64,000 nt of DNA from Ancylostoma caninum (Eukaryota > Nematoda > Chromadorea > Rhabditida > Ancylostomatidae), in contig JBAJFG010000009.1 in NCBI GenBank assembly GCA_037903475.1, forward strand, positions 496,001-560,000, written 5' to 3'. The position numbers were made by a program, and so were the translations under genes. Below are positions 36,201 to 47,700 of this stretch, piece after piece. Within the stretch, counting starts at the first letter, position 1. Each line of letters opens with the position of its first letter. The notes under the pieces were generated by a model. That model was not told the DNA's origin and did no database searches. It saw nothing but the letters and a program-made list of their open reading frames with translations.

Positions 36201-36612
36201 CCTCCCCATCAACCTGCTCCGCACCGTCGCTGAAGACGTCTCCATCGATGGATTCCATTTCCGCCAAGGCACCCTAGTAATTCCACAAATATCCATCCTC
36301 ATGAATGATGAGCGCTTCTTCCCGGACCCTAAGCAGTTCCGTCCTGAACGATTCCTCGACGTCAATGGAAAACTCCGCAGAATTGACGAATTCCTGCCGT
36401 TTTCCGTTGGAAAACGCCAGTGTTTGGGAGAATCGCTAGCTCGCGCTGAGCTGTTCCTGATCTTCAGCAACCTGCTGAAGCAATTTGAATTCAGGGCTCT
36501 TCCCGGTGAGGAGTTGTCCACGAAAAGGCTACTTGGGCTAACGGTGTCGCCGCCCAAGTATGAGTGCTTTGTGGAGACTCGGAAACGGGACGAGAATCAT
36601 AATATCGTCTGA
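30247..36612 (+). CDS. Cytochrome P450, CYP2-clan nematode type (first exon unresolved)
   Basis: P450s are haem-thiolate monooxygenases that oxidise xenobiotics, fatty acids or steroids. Microsomal forms are anchored in the ER by an N-terminal helix. Eight exons join in phase: 30247-30370, 30458-30640, 32081-32205, 32674-32793, 33767-33952, 34016-34128, 34188-34395, 36178-36612 (stop TGA at 36610). They give 497 residues. In order are a hydrophobic anchor (VYFLLLCFAFYLSYELIYKR), the hinge FPPGPTPW, helix C region GPKWREQRRFALHVLRDFG, helix I FFAGMETTVTTLKWG, the K-helix ExxR (EIQR), PERF, and the haem loop FSVGKRQCLGESLAR with the Cys ligand. The pattern is closest to nematode CYP33/34-like enzymes. 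An in-frame stop lies just before 30247, so a short upstream exon must supply the ATG. No inactivating change was seen. Confidence 0.93.
31062..31641. repeat. 580-bp foldback element inside a P450 intron
   Basis: The two halves are long inverted repeats of about 260 bp each. The left starts CTACAATACCGCCCATAGTT and the right ends with the complement AATTATGGGCGGTATTGTAG. Internal anchors such as GATTAATCGTTAACAAACCG pair with CGGTTTGTTAACGATTAATC. It lies wholly within the intron between exons 30458-30640 and 32081-32205. It has no ORF of note. If transcribed with the gene it would form a very long hairpin. Confidence 0.9.
34188..34395 (+). CDS. P450 exon with helix I oxygen-binding motif
   Basis: It encodes WQMKMLLLDLFFAGMETTVT and KWGFLLATIHPEVQRKVQEE. 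The AGMETT core is the conserved (A/G)G.ET(T/S) motif for dioxygen activation. It enters in phase 2 and leaves in phase 0, consistent with its neighbours. Confidence 0.95.
35360..35705 (+). other. Pyrimidine-rich intronic stretch
   Basis: This CT-rich tract lies inside the last P450 intron (34396-36177). It produces a long Ser/Phe/Pro-rich open frame by composition alone and is not treated as coding. Confidence 0.6.
36178..36612 (+). CDS. P450 last exon with ExxR, PERF and haem-binding loop
   Basis: The exon starts at a strong TTTTCAG acceptor and opens with EIQR (ExxR). It then has DGFHFRQGTLV, FRPERFLD, the haem loop FSVGKRQCLGESLAR and a normal C-terminal run to TGA. All key residues are present. 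A poly(A) signal lies 63 bp past the stop. Confidence 0.97.
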   Translation, partial: EIQRFANILPINLLRTVAEDVSIDGFHFRQGTLVIPQISILMNDERFFPDPKQFRPERFLDVNGKLRRIDEFLPFSVGKRQCLGESLARAELFLIFSNLLKQFEFRALPGEELSTKRLLGLTVSPPKYECFVETRKRDENHNIV

Positions 36613-36674
36613 TAGTCGTTGTTGTTTGTTGTGAATATGTTGTACACAGTGTCTTATTATTAACGTCCAAAACA

Positions 36675-36680
36675 AATAAA
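36675..36680 (+). terminator. P450 poly(A) signal
   Basis: AATAAA lies 63 bp after the P450 stop codon, at a normal distance for a nematode 3' end. Confidence 0.8.
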
Positions 36681-36699
36681 GTAATGTAGTAATGTAACA

Positions 36700-39600
36700 A
36701 ATAAGAATATGTAGTTCCTGGCTATAGCTTGCCAACATAAAAACCACTTAGAAACACAGGCCAATGGTATGAAAACAACTAATTTGACACCTTTATCAAG
36801 AACAATTAGACTTGTACTTTTACCCTGCATCGAGAATGTCCATTTCTTCACCATCAGGTTAAGTCCGAGATCTTGATAAAAACAGCAACCGATTGTTTTT
36901 GCGTTCTATCCGTATTTTAGACGTCCATTTCAAGCGAGAGCTGGTCTCTGCTTGTGAATACACTGAACTTTGCTGTTTCAGACGGTAAAAAGATTCATGA
37001 GCACCAGAGACGAATGGCTTCGAGTACTTCAATGTCTTCCAAAGCCTACAAATAGCTCACGTGAATCTGTAAAATTCCCAAGATTTGGAAAAATAAGTGT
37101 CATTCTCTGTCGAAGATCGAGCTTGTGTTCTAGAATCTACTTGTGTACAGGAAAAAAATTCTGGAGGTACTTTAGAAAATAGAACAAAAGGAAGGAAAAA
37201 TGGAAGGAAGGAGAGGGGAGCTCCTGACCTTGTGTGCTTTTTTGTTTCTACCCAACCTAAGCAGCCATTAGTAATATTTTGGGAGCGAAAAAAGCACAAG
37301 AAAAAAAATTAATTCCATTAATAGCTATGAGCTAGCTGTCTTCAAACTTATAAGTAATATTAAATAAAATAATACGTATAGGAGATTGAAATTTGCAAAA
37401 AAAAACCTCAGATACCATTTATACTTGTTCTGCTTAATCGTTGCGTAGGTGAATCCCTCAGTTATGTTCAATGGCATTCATGTTTTTTTTTCTGAAGTTA
37501 AATTTATTTCATCCTTTCTAACCCCGATTAGGAACCACTTGTAGAAGTCCATAGCGAAGTAAAGAACGATGACTCTTTGAAAGGCTTTCAACGGTGATGT
37601 TTCTGCCACTATTCGAAAGGAAGCTGATCGGCAAAACTGTCAGCTTGTAAAATGGATTCGAGAAGAAATTGCTGAAAAGAAGGAACTGTCAAGGGTATGG
37701 GCACAGCAACAACAACATTTACATTCCTCGTTCAGAAACGAGGTGGGACTTCACATGTTTACAAATTCATGCTCTTTATTTGCTGTGAGACAAATTAAAT
37801 TATATAGAATGATAGAGGCACTTGACATTTTATGAATTTCGCAACAAAAAAGCTGTGCCACAATTCAATGAACTGAGTTTATGCAGACAAATACAATGGT
37901 CCAAACTTTTATCTCTATAGTCCTAGAAGCCTTTTTTGAGCGTCTGTCTGGATCTTACATTTAAAAGCTATTTTCCTTTGAATTCTCTGTTTGCGCCTAA
38001 AAAGACGATAAGTACTTGGTTTATAGTAATTTGTACCGTTACAACCGTTACATGCACCACGAGCCAAAATTCACGCCTAGCCCCAAGAATGTTCTGTTTT
38101 GAAAATGGATTGAGATTTTCTTTGATGCTACATTGACCACCGCCAGTAAGCCCTCAAGAAAATGTCACCTTACACTTAAAAAATATTCCTTCGAATTTTT
38201 TTAGTGGAAATTCGTCGGTTCAAAAGTCTACACTCTTCCCAAAGAATGTTCATTAACAAGAAAGGAAAAGGAAAAAAGCGTCAGATGACAGAAACTGCCT
38301 CGTAGAGTTGTTTGTGTAAGAAAACCACGAATCCTTCATTTCTCTGGAATGAGTAATGCGACCATTGCAAAACAGATCGTCAGATTCCGTATAGGAAAAT
38401 GCAAGGGAATTGAGGAAATATGTCAGGAAAAAGAGTATACTCTTTAATAGATCTTTTGAGCCATCATTTTCTGGAGGTCCATGAGGTACAGTGGTGTCGC
38501 TGCTCCTATAGGAGAGTAGGCGCGATCTGATCAGCGTAGAGTTATTGCTGGCTTGAGAAATAAGATAGGAATGTTTCTAAGACCTATAACCCATTTAATC
38601 TCAGGTCCAAAGGCCTTTTACAGCTATCAGAAAACAATATTATATGTTCCAAAGGCTGTGATTGAGCAAGAATTTCCCCACAGACACCTAATTAGCCACT
38701 GCCATCATTAGCGAGTTCATCTGGAAGTCATAAGCTGACTTCAGGCCGCGCGCTGACCAGTAGCCTTGTTCGGCAGCGAAAAAAGCTGGCGAACAATGCC
38801 TGCCGGACAGTGTCCTGGTGGCTCATAAAGAGTCATAAACATGGCTTCGCAGCACTTCATCCGACGACACGACTTGAAGATTTATGCGCAGCCGCCTGGT
38901 CACCAGACGCGTCCGTCGCCGCGGTGCCGCTGACGTAACGAACGCAGCGCGTCGCGTAAGAATTAACGAGCATTGCGCAAGTTGCGGCAGCGCCTTTTGA
39001 GGATTAGTAGGATTCACAGGTTCCATCCTGATCGAATGAAACTTGGAGAGGAAACGGACTCGCGCGCATTGTATCGAAACCAAGTGCTTCTTTAGGATGT
39101 CACCTTAAATATAGCTTGCAGCCGAAAGCTCAAGATGAAAAAATGTTCTAACTGATAACAAAATCCTACTTGAATGGTTCCTTGAGGATAATCAATAGAA
39201 TTCCCCTCCCTTCCGAGGAAAAATGGGTTGGATTTTCTAAATCTTTTTTTTTTTGAAACATTGATAGGAATTCGTCCGTAATGAATTGCTGTGAAATCTT
39301 CTTTGAAATTAGCAGAATTAAAGAGTTTAAGGAGCTGTTTATGCACTGATCTCGGTTCTTAAACAGTACCTAACAAATGCTGGTCTGAAATATAATTTTT
39401 AACAGAGATCCAGTTCTTAGCAACGGAAGTAATGTAGTTCACACCTTGCATTTTTTCCTCGGTATTTACAGACCTTATAAAATTCAAGTGCATTGCATTC
39501 AATAATGTCTTAGGCACGATAATATAGGTGAGTGAGGCTGAGGTAAATTCGGTAACTAGCTATTGTATTTTTGTGCCGTATTTGGTGGTGGTTAAGCATA

Positions 39601-40850
39601 AGCATTAACATGGCAGCAAAACGGCCACAGTTTGTGCTATACGTACTATAGTCTGAATAGCAAAGCAAAGCTGAACTATACACAGTAGTGCTAGCGTTCA
39701 GAATTTTCCTCTATATTTGCGGGAGTAAAGCTTTGCATGGAGAGGAACCAAGGCAACTTTTTGTGACATAGACTTTTGGGTGCATTGTGACCGAATTAAC
39801 ATTGTAGCCAAGGAAGAGTGAGCTAATTTGGCAGAAATTCTTACATTGAATTACTGCTGAAATAAACTCAAGTTTACTACGCATGCTTTGATCATTGATG
39901 TGAAAGCATATGTTTTGATACAAATATGAGTCAGACCTATCCCAAGGAGTTCAATTCTTGTTAAAATACTGCCCATAAAATCACTTCGCTGATCTTTTGT
40001 AGGTGCTGCAAAATTTCGGATTTTGACCTTCATGGTCAGGCATGGTGATACATAATAAATTCAGAACTTGTACCATTACAATGAAAGGGGATGAACATGG
40101 GTTCAGGACTGGACGGGGATTAGGGTTGGAAATAGGAAAAGTGGAAAGGGTGGAAATAGACGAATAAGAAAATGAAAGAATGATACAGAAAACGTATCAC
40201 TCACTAATAATATCTCTATTCTCTTATTTACTGATCATATCTGACCTAGCACAGTACTAGCTACACCTACTTCCTGTAATCACAGCTTCCCCCGCTTCAT
40301 GTATTTCTTAGGTGCCATTTCCACGTCGTCGCCGCAACGCGAATGCCTTCATGAATAAAAACTGTCTAAAGGAAACTAAATGACAAAATGGTACGACGTC
40401 ATTCCGTTTCTATATTACATGTGAGTGTCTACAATATCCGTGAAAATATGAGCTTTGAAGCTTTACTCTAAATTAAGGCACAAGAAAAATGGAGGAGACT
40501 CCAAAAGGCTGCATAATTTTGGCCAATACTGTATAAACTATAAGCACATTACAACGTGCAAGTGTTATAAGCATTTAAATGTTTTTCAAAGAATGCTTTT
40601 CAGCCGAGACGTCTTCTAAAGTTCGTTAAGCGAGGATATCTTATTTTGTAACAAACCCGGAAATTCCCATATGATAGAGTTTTGAAAAGTTTACAAAAAC
40701 ACTGCAGACTAAGTACCGGATCAAAAATAGAGAATCTAAAGAAATAAATGGATAAACAAATGAACAAAAAAGTACATACAGTCGTTGTCAAAAAGACGGG
40801 TTGCGCATGCGGTTTCAAATCATCGCGGCGGCAGAATCGCGCTGGGACTT
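36700..40850. other. Intergenic stretch, nothing recognised
   Basis: No exon with both splice signals and a family motif was found. 38.72-39.09 kb is GC-richer than its surroundings, with an 86-codon minus ORF rich in Arg and Ala, probably compositional. Confidence 0.4.
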
Positions 40851-40852
40851 AC

Positions 40853-41086
40853 ACGAGGCTTTCACTTCGAGCACGCTCGCTCCGCATCCAGGGCCAGGAT
40901 TCATGAACGTGTAAGGAAGCGAAACCAGGCTAGCAAACCAATTCTCGCGTCCTCCGCCTCCTAGCATTAGGTAGTCTCTACGATAACCAATCACGCTGAC
41001 CATCGTTGGTTTGCTTGATTGTCGTTTCATGAACCCAGCCCAGTACCGTAAGTCCCATCGCGTTTCTGTAGTCATGGAATTGATCA
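40853..41086 (-). CDS. Unrecognised but well-bounded exon (phase 1-1)
   Basis: A TTCTCACAG acceptor (before 41086) and a TCGT|GTAAGT donor (after 40853) bound 234 nt, open in one frame, phase 1 in and phase 1 out. The encoded 77 residues are varied and non-repetitive, with TRWDLRYWAGFMKRQSSKP, MVSVIGYRRDYLMLGGGG, RENWFASLVSLPY and NPGPGCGASVLEV. Symmetric phase-1 exons are common in secreted or extracellular modular proteins. I recognise no domain and found no partner exons nearby, so it may be one exon of a gene with long introns or an orphaned relic. Confidence 0.45.
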
Positions 41087-41089
41087 CTG

Positions 41090-43960
41090 TGAGAAGAAAT
41101 GTATCTAATGAAAATATACAAGTTCAAAGAGACCTAGCAAATCCTAATTTGAATCAGATAGTTGTGAGGCTCGCAGCACGACAATGGCCACTTAATCGTC
41201 AGCGCACTAATTCCGATGAGCGATGCAAAAAGATTTGTTGTTGATGAGCTATTTTGTCTCAAAAGACTTGTTCACATAATTTGAATGCTCCAGGAATTAT
41301 TGTAATGTAGCGGTATAAAAAGGCATTTATTCTTTATCCGAAAAAAATTGTACTGAGCCTTTCGTCGGGTTTAGTCAGCACTTCTTTGGAAAGAGAAAGA
41401 ATAGAGAGAAAAACTGAAAAGTTCCCACATCAAAGTACCGTTACACGCAATAAGGTAACATGCTCCTTCAAAACTGAAGTGGAGAGGGAAATAGGGCGGA
41501 CTTGAAAAGAAGAATAATTTACTATGGTCATCACAGGCGCATCAGCCGGAACGAGCGTGAGGAGCTTGCCTGCATAAGCTATTTCTGACCAAGAAGCAAG
41601 CACAATTTACTACACATAGGGAAAGAGACGGTAGAAGTGGGTTCTTCCGTGAAGTGCGTTTTTTTCGACAGGAAACCTATGGATAATTGATTGCTCTAGT
41701 TGACATGCATTTGTATTATATTAAAAAGTAAATAGGCAAACGACAATCATTATGGATGGTTATGCGAGGCCGATTACCTGCTGCTTACCTGTGTACTCGA
41801 TGATGGAGGAGAGACTAATGTGGGCAGGGCTCTGCTTTATGAATATTTCAAATTTCGTTAATCCGTTACAACTTTACAGGAAAAATCACAGCAGGGCGCT
41901 AACGTGTTTATTTGTTACGCTAACAGCACAGCTAGTGAGAGGAAGACAAGTTCGCCTCTGCTTCAAATTCCCTTTTGATTTTAACTGACTCCGCGAAATA
42001 TTTTATGATGAACAGCAAATCCTCACAACCGAAGTTCCTTGTCTTATGTCCTATGTTGCTCATTTCCCAGTGCCTAAACTCATGGAATGTTGTTTGCTTG
42101 CTTTAGCAACCTATCCGACAGACTCCTACCCGCTACTCGGAAAATAACAGCAAACTCAGCACCATCTCGAAGCAGTGCGCTGAAAGCTATTAAATCTATG
42201 CTCGCACAAATTTTCTTGTGCCACGCCTTGACATTAGAGACCTATTTTACACTGGGGATTTGTTGCAGACTCAGTCGTAAAAGTGAATATAGGGTTGTCT
42301 TGTCAGTAAGTGTGCTTGGGTTGCTGTAATGTTCTCAGCAGCAGTAAACTGTTGGTTTGAGTCATAGTGGTGATGCTGTTCTAAAAAAGCCATTATCGGT
42401 AGAAGTATTGAATGTTGCCACTATACATTGAGAGTATGACCATTTAGAAATGAAAGCTGTGCAAAAAACTATCAAAGCAGCCTTGTTTCTCTTTATACTT
42501 TGTATGCTATGCAAGCGCATTGGAAAATGCTAACCAAAGCATATGACCCCAAGAAATTCATGATTTATTACTTAACATTTTTTTAGCACACTCGAAAATG
42601 GTCATGGATTGAGTCGAATCGTTTTCTCAAAAATTTTCGTAGAAGATCACCGTTCGTCATTTCGAGGAAAAAACATCAGAAAAAAAGCGATCAAGCAAAT
42701 TTTCTCGTCAGCAGAAGCGAAATTTCAAGCTCTTTTTCACCTCCAGAACATTAAGTTAGCTAATTTTAGTCTAACTCAACGGAGAACACGGGAAAAGCTT
42801 GCGCTTCTACCGCAGACGCTTTGAAATCCGACCGAAAAGGATTAAAAGATGGTGAGACATAAATCGGATACGGCGCGACAAATTGCTCAGATGCCTTCGA
42901 CGTGCTAATCCCTCTTCCTTTACCGCAGTGCCGACGCCGTGAAATACGATCCGCTAAGGGTGTGAAACTCAAGGAGCTGAAAGTTGGCAGTAGTAGACCG
43001 CCGCGATGTCTGCTCTCATCATCCCGTGAAGCCCAGATACTCTTCCATGGTGAGGAGAAATGAAGTAAAAAAAAAAGGGTTTCTGAATAGTTCAACATAC
43101 ATATGCATACATATTTAAGTGTTTTGCATTGCTTTTTTCGCCAACTTTCTAAGTTATGCGATGCTGAATTATTCGAGACTATTTATGCTATGAAAAGTGC
43201 TGTTTTAGTTGCCTCAGTTTTGATTTTGCATCAGGATATAGTACCAAGTAACAGGTGTTAGATAAAAGTTAAAAAAAAGTTTCTACAGAATCTAGGATGC
43301 GGGAAATAAGAATTTTATTAATTATTTGCAAAAGAATTGGAAAACTTTAGATGGCTTCATAATATCTTAGGAAGCGATGAGTTTTTGAGAAAGTGAGAAA
43401 TTCTGAAAATATGTTGGGATCTTCAACTCTGAGTATTCGTCAAACTGCTCAGATGAACACTACCAATCAAAAAAGTTTTTTTTCTCGGAAATTAGCCAAA
43501 TTTCGAAAGAGTCCTTTTCGATTAAGGCCGATTTTGATACTGACGCCAATTATCAGGTGAAAAAAACAACAACATGAAAACAACTCATTTTTGGTGGGAG
43601 AAAGAAATAACTTCAAAGGACACATAATAACATAAATATACCTGGTCCATGTTGGGTAGATAAATGCATAGTTATTTCTACTTACCCAAACAACGAGAAA
43701 CACCCTCCTACTAAAATGTCGCTTTAGACCTAGAAAGAACCAGAATACTTTTCAAAAGAGGGGTAGAAGCACAATCCTCAAATCTCTTTTGGTAGACAAT
43801 GGAAGACGTTAGTAGGAAAACATATTCTCCCGAAGGTCTTTCCAGTATAAAAAACGAGACTCTTTCCTCAATGTATTCCAAGCAAAAAATCATCAGATTT
43901 GATGGGCAGCTGTCTTATGAACAGGCATAAAGACCGCTTTTCCCTTCCATTACATGAATA
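41090..43960. other. Intergenic stretch, one GC-richer open region
   Basis: Mostly nothing recognised. 42766-43098 (minus) is open for 110 codons, with a Ser/Arg-rich segment (SLSFTPLADRISRRRHCGKG) and local GC enrichment. It has no domain or clear splice pair and may be a dispersed repeat. Confidence 0.35.
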
Positions 43961-43967
43961 CTCTTAC

Positions 43968-44034
43968 AGAGGGGTAAGATCGAAAGAAGAGAAGGGTTCA
44001 TGAAACCCTTCTCTTCTTTCGATCTTACCCCTCT
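43968..44034. repeat. 67-bp near-perfect palindrome
   Basis: AGAGGGGTAAGATCGAAAGA leads into GAAGGGTTCA and then its complement, ending GATCTTACCCCTCT. The arms are about 32 nt with a single unpaired base and practically no loop. It lies about 670 bp upstream of the hlh-1 ATG. Confidence 0.92.
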
Positions 44035-44371
44035 CCCTCAACTACTCTTGAATCCTTACAAGCAAAGTTTGGTGTAGGAAAAATGATGGAGTGGTACTCG
44101 GAATCCCTTCGTTGAAGGGCCTTAATATTCACTTCCATGGCATACAACTCATCCATTCCAGAAAAGCCAATATTATCGATTACTCGAATACTCGATTCAA
44201 ATCAAAGCCAAAAGCTATCCAACGTCGTAGGATCTCGTGCTCAGCAGAACGATGATACCGACTCCTTCGCAGCTCCAAAGTTACCGTAATCCTCGGCGCA
44301 GTGAGAGAACGTGACGGTGGGGGAGGGCGTGAGACGAGTGCGGGGCCGAGTGTAAGGTGGGCCAGCGAGGA

Positions 44372-44416
44372 CAGTTGCTCATTCGGTTGCCTGCGGGCGC
44401 GCCTGCCGTCCAACTG
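44372..44416. promoter_or_regulatory. Pair of inverted CAACTG E-boxes upstream of hlh-1
   Basis: CAGTTG (44372-44377) and CAACTG (44411-44416) are the same E-box in opposite orientation, 39 bp apart, about 290-330 bp before the hlh-1 ATG. MyoD-family factors bind CANNTG, so autoregulation is possible. Two hits of a 6-mer can also arise by chance. Confidence 0.4.
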
Positions 44417-44676
44417 TCACCCCACCCAAAAACCTTATGCGCCCCTATGGGCCTCATTCTCATAGTGTATAGGAAAAACTATACGTTCTGGATTTTGACG
44501 AGAATTTTCGAAAAGTTTGGTGGAAGTTCAACGAGTTTTAGGGAGAATTCTAGGGAAAGCTTATTGCTAGGGGAACGGCGTCCCGGTCAGACCCTCATAT
44601 TTCCATTCCTGCAGCTCTGGGCTTTCCTGTTTTTATAGTGGAGATTTTTCAATTTTTATCTTTTAATTTCGATGTC

Positions 44677-44683
44677 TTTTTAG
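44677..44683 (+). promoter_or_regulatory. Likely spliced-leader acceptor of hlh-1
   Basis: TTTTTAG (44677-44683) lies 17 bp before the ATG at 44701. No upstream coding exon joins it. That is the usual arrangement for trans-splicing of a nematode spliced leader. Confidence 0.55.
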
Positions 44684-44700
44684 AAGGCGATCAAATCACT

Positions 44701-47700
44701 ATGAACGACCAAAATTGCCAATACGATCAACTCTATGGAGGATATGCCAGCGCTGCTCAAGGATCACGGGTTTTATCCACGACGGGTTCCACAGAAATCA
44801 CCACTCTCACACCGTTTGCTGCTCCACAACCGACTACCGACTACGCGGTCGGCTATGATCTTTACAGGTATGCTTTTACTTCAGAGTTCTCACGAATTGT
44901 TCAAGAAATGTCCGAGAATCGGCATGAAAATTCGGCTTAGTGGACATTTCGGTTGTTTATGTTAATCCAGGCGAACTATTGACTTCTGCGGAGAAGGAAA
45001 GTTTGTCAAAGAGGAAAATTAAACATGGCATAGTCCTAGTGGGATGATTATTGGCTGCTATGGTGGAACATCCTTGAGAATTTCTAGTTTTCGAGGAATC
45101 GTATGATTAGTCTGAATTGTGTAATTGGAGCGAGTTGTGACGATGATTAGCTTCAAAAATATTTTCTTTCTGAGAACTTATTGAAATTAAAGAAGTAAGG
45201 ACAGTACTTAACAAGGGTATATCACGACATCTAGCATTTTGCAGAATTTTGTGGAAATACAAGAAGAAAACCCTTTAGAGGCAGGGAAAGATTCGTTTCG
45301 ACTGATCCATTCTCTTCAAAGGGAGCTACAAATTTCAAAAATGGAGCAGCTATAACGAGCAATCCTAATTTTGGAGCGTTTTGCAAATCCAGTAAAATCC
45401 ACATTAATTTGTTAGATTTATGCCAAAGTGAGTACAAAAATTGCTCATAAATCACAAAAAAAGTAAAGAACCAAGGGGAATCTATATAGACTGCAGTGGA
45501 AGGTGTAACCTCATAAATTTCCAGAAGTAGTAATGAAACTTCGAAGTTCAGGAACAATGACCGTCAATTTGTGAACAGTTTCTTCAACTAAGGCTACTTT
45601 TGGAAGTAATATACTGGTAGAATACCACTGCAAATTCAAAGCCAAGAAATATTGCTTAAACAGTGTCACATCAAATGGATTCTCGCGAAACCGCTACAAT
45701 AGCGGCAGAATAGCGCTAGAGCAACATTGCGCAATGTAGGCATAAGCGCTAAAACAGCAATGGAGATGGTTTGCCAAGGTGAAGCCGACCGACATGCGGA
45801 TGAACAGGCCCGGAATAAGCACCTGATTGGGTCGCTAGAGCGCCAAGGGGCTCCTCAACTGCTGCACCAGTTGCGCTACATGTGCCACCGCAGCTGACTT
45901 CGTCTAACGGCACACCGACGGATCGGCGACAAATGACCAGCCAAATGTTAACCATAATATTTTTTCATCGAGTATTTCACAGTGATTCGGAGACGCGACA
46001 GGATTTTTCCAGAATTTTCGTAGGAGCTTGGTACGTGTAGTTTGCACTTCTGCTGCGTCCAGAGACGCAGAGGATCTTCGTTCTGGTGGTGGTTTCCTAG
46101 GCCTGGCAAAATTTTTTCCTATCGGAAATGATACCGGCGACATAGTTTTAGAGCATGAAGCCCTGCATGAGTTACGTAGTCCGACAGAAGATGGACATTT
46201 TTGAGAAATGGACATCTACGTCAAGGCTCCTTTCTATTTGAGCTATGGACGACTGGCTCCAAGACTCTGCTGACCTGGAATAAACGCCATTTTTAGCCGC
46301 GGTCCAGTTGCCCTCCACCTACTCCCCTTGGCTCCAGAGCTTCATATGCATGTGCATGGAGCTGCTTCCATCTTTTAGAGAGCAATAGACGTCTCATGAG
46401 GCCCATCCCCAGTAGTTGGTGTTTCTGCAGCTACTCAGGACAGCTTTCACATGCATCCAAGAAGATATGTACAAAGTAACGATTGTGCAACCCGTAGTCA
46501 GCGCCCTCATTTCTCCTGTGGAATTCGAAGGACGGACGCAGAGTGAGCAGCGCATGGTTGCATCCCGGAAGTGAAGTCGGTAGGCAGAAGTCGGGAACAG
46601 TCTGGTATGAAAGGCGAAGTCGTCGCTCATAGATAGACACCTTTTCACAGTTGAAGCGTTTTCTACAGATCCTATATAAATCAAATAAAAACCCGTAGCC
46701 GATTCCAGGAATCTGCCACATGGAGTGAATTCCAAATTTGAACGTGGAGAAGGTAAATAGTGCAGCATTGCTCATAATCTAAAGCCAAGGAAAGTGTGGC
46801 TAAGTGGCCGGTAAAGCACTATTTCTCCCTTGACATCCTATACTTTTTTTTCTTGAATTCGACGATGACTCCCTAACGAGTATTTTATTACTTCACTCTC
46901 TTGCGTTTTCTTGGTTTGTGACGAAGGAAAAGGAATTAGGAAAGGATGGCTATCTTGTGATCACTATACTTCTGAAACACCGAAGCATTTCTTTAACTCT
47001 TTTCTATTCGCCTTGATTTCATTTTTATGGAAGCGAGGTAGAAAACTAAGCAGATTTTTATGGAAGTAAATTAGAAGACTAAGCACACCTTGATCAAAGA
47101 GCACAATCCATTCCGTAAACTAAAAGTTTTGATTCGGCTGTACACAACCGAAATTCTTTGCTAATTCGTCATTTAGAAGATGATAAGTGATATTTTAAAT
47201 TTGTTGCGAAAGACCGAAAGTGATATGATCCAGGTGATGAGTCAGCTGGTTTTGAAATCCTAGGTATTGAAGCCATGGTCTAACACATCCTCGGTAATTT
47301 TTCTGGACCTGAAGTAGCCTAATCATTGTGGGTGCAACAACCTAGGTGCAGCACTTTGCTGGAGTTAGAGGGCAGGCTGTGTGGTATGAATGTTTGCTGC
47401 CGCCGCCATACTGTAATGACGTTGACAAGCGAGTTGATCGATGTTACTGCTTATGACCTGAGCAGCTGCTGGTAGAAGAAGCCGATCGGCGATAAATGAC
47501 GGCTAGCTGAAGTTGAGTCGATGCATCAACGTTCTTGTGACCTTGTTGTAGATGTCATCCGGATAGGAGAGTTTTCCGAAATGAGCAGTGCTCACCAGGG
47601 ACAAGAAGAACCCGTTTTATAACGAATATTCAGATACAGCACCTACTACCCGCCATACACTGGACAGACCACCACCTCATCGACTTTCTATCCCGAGCTG

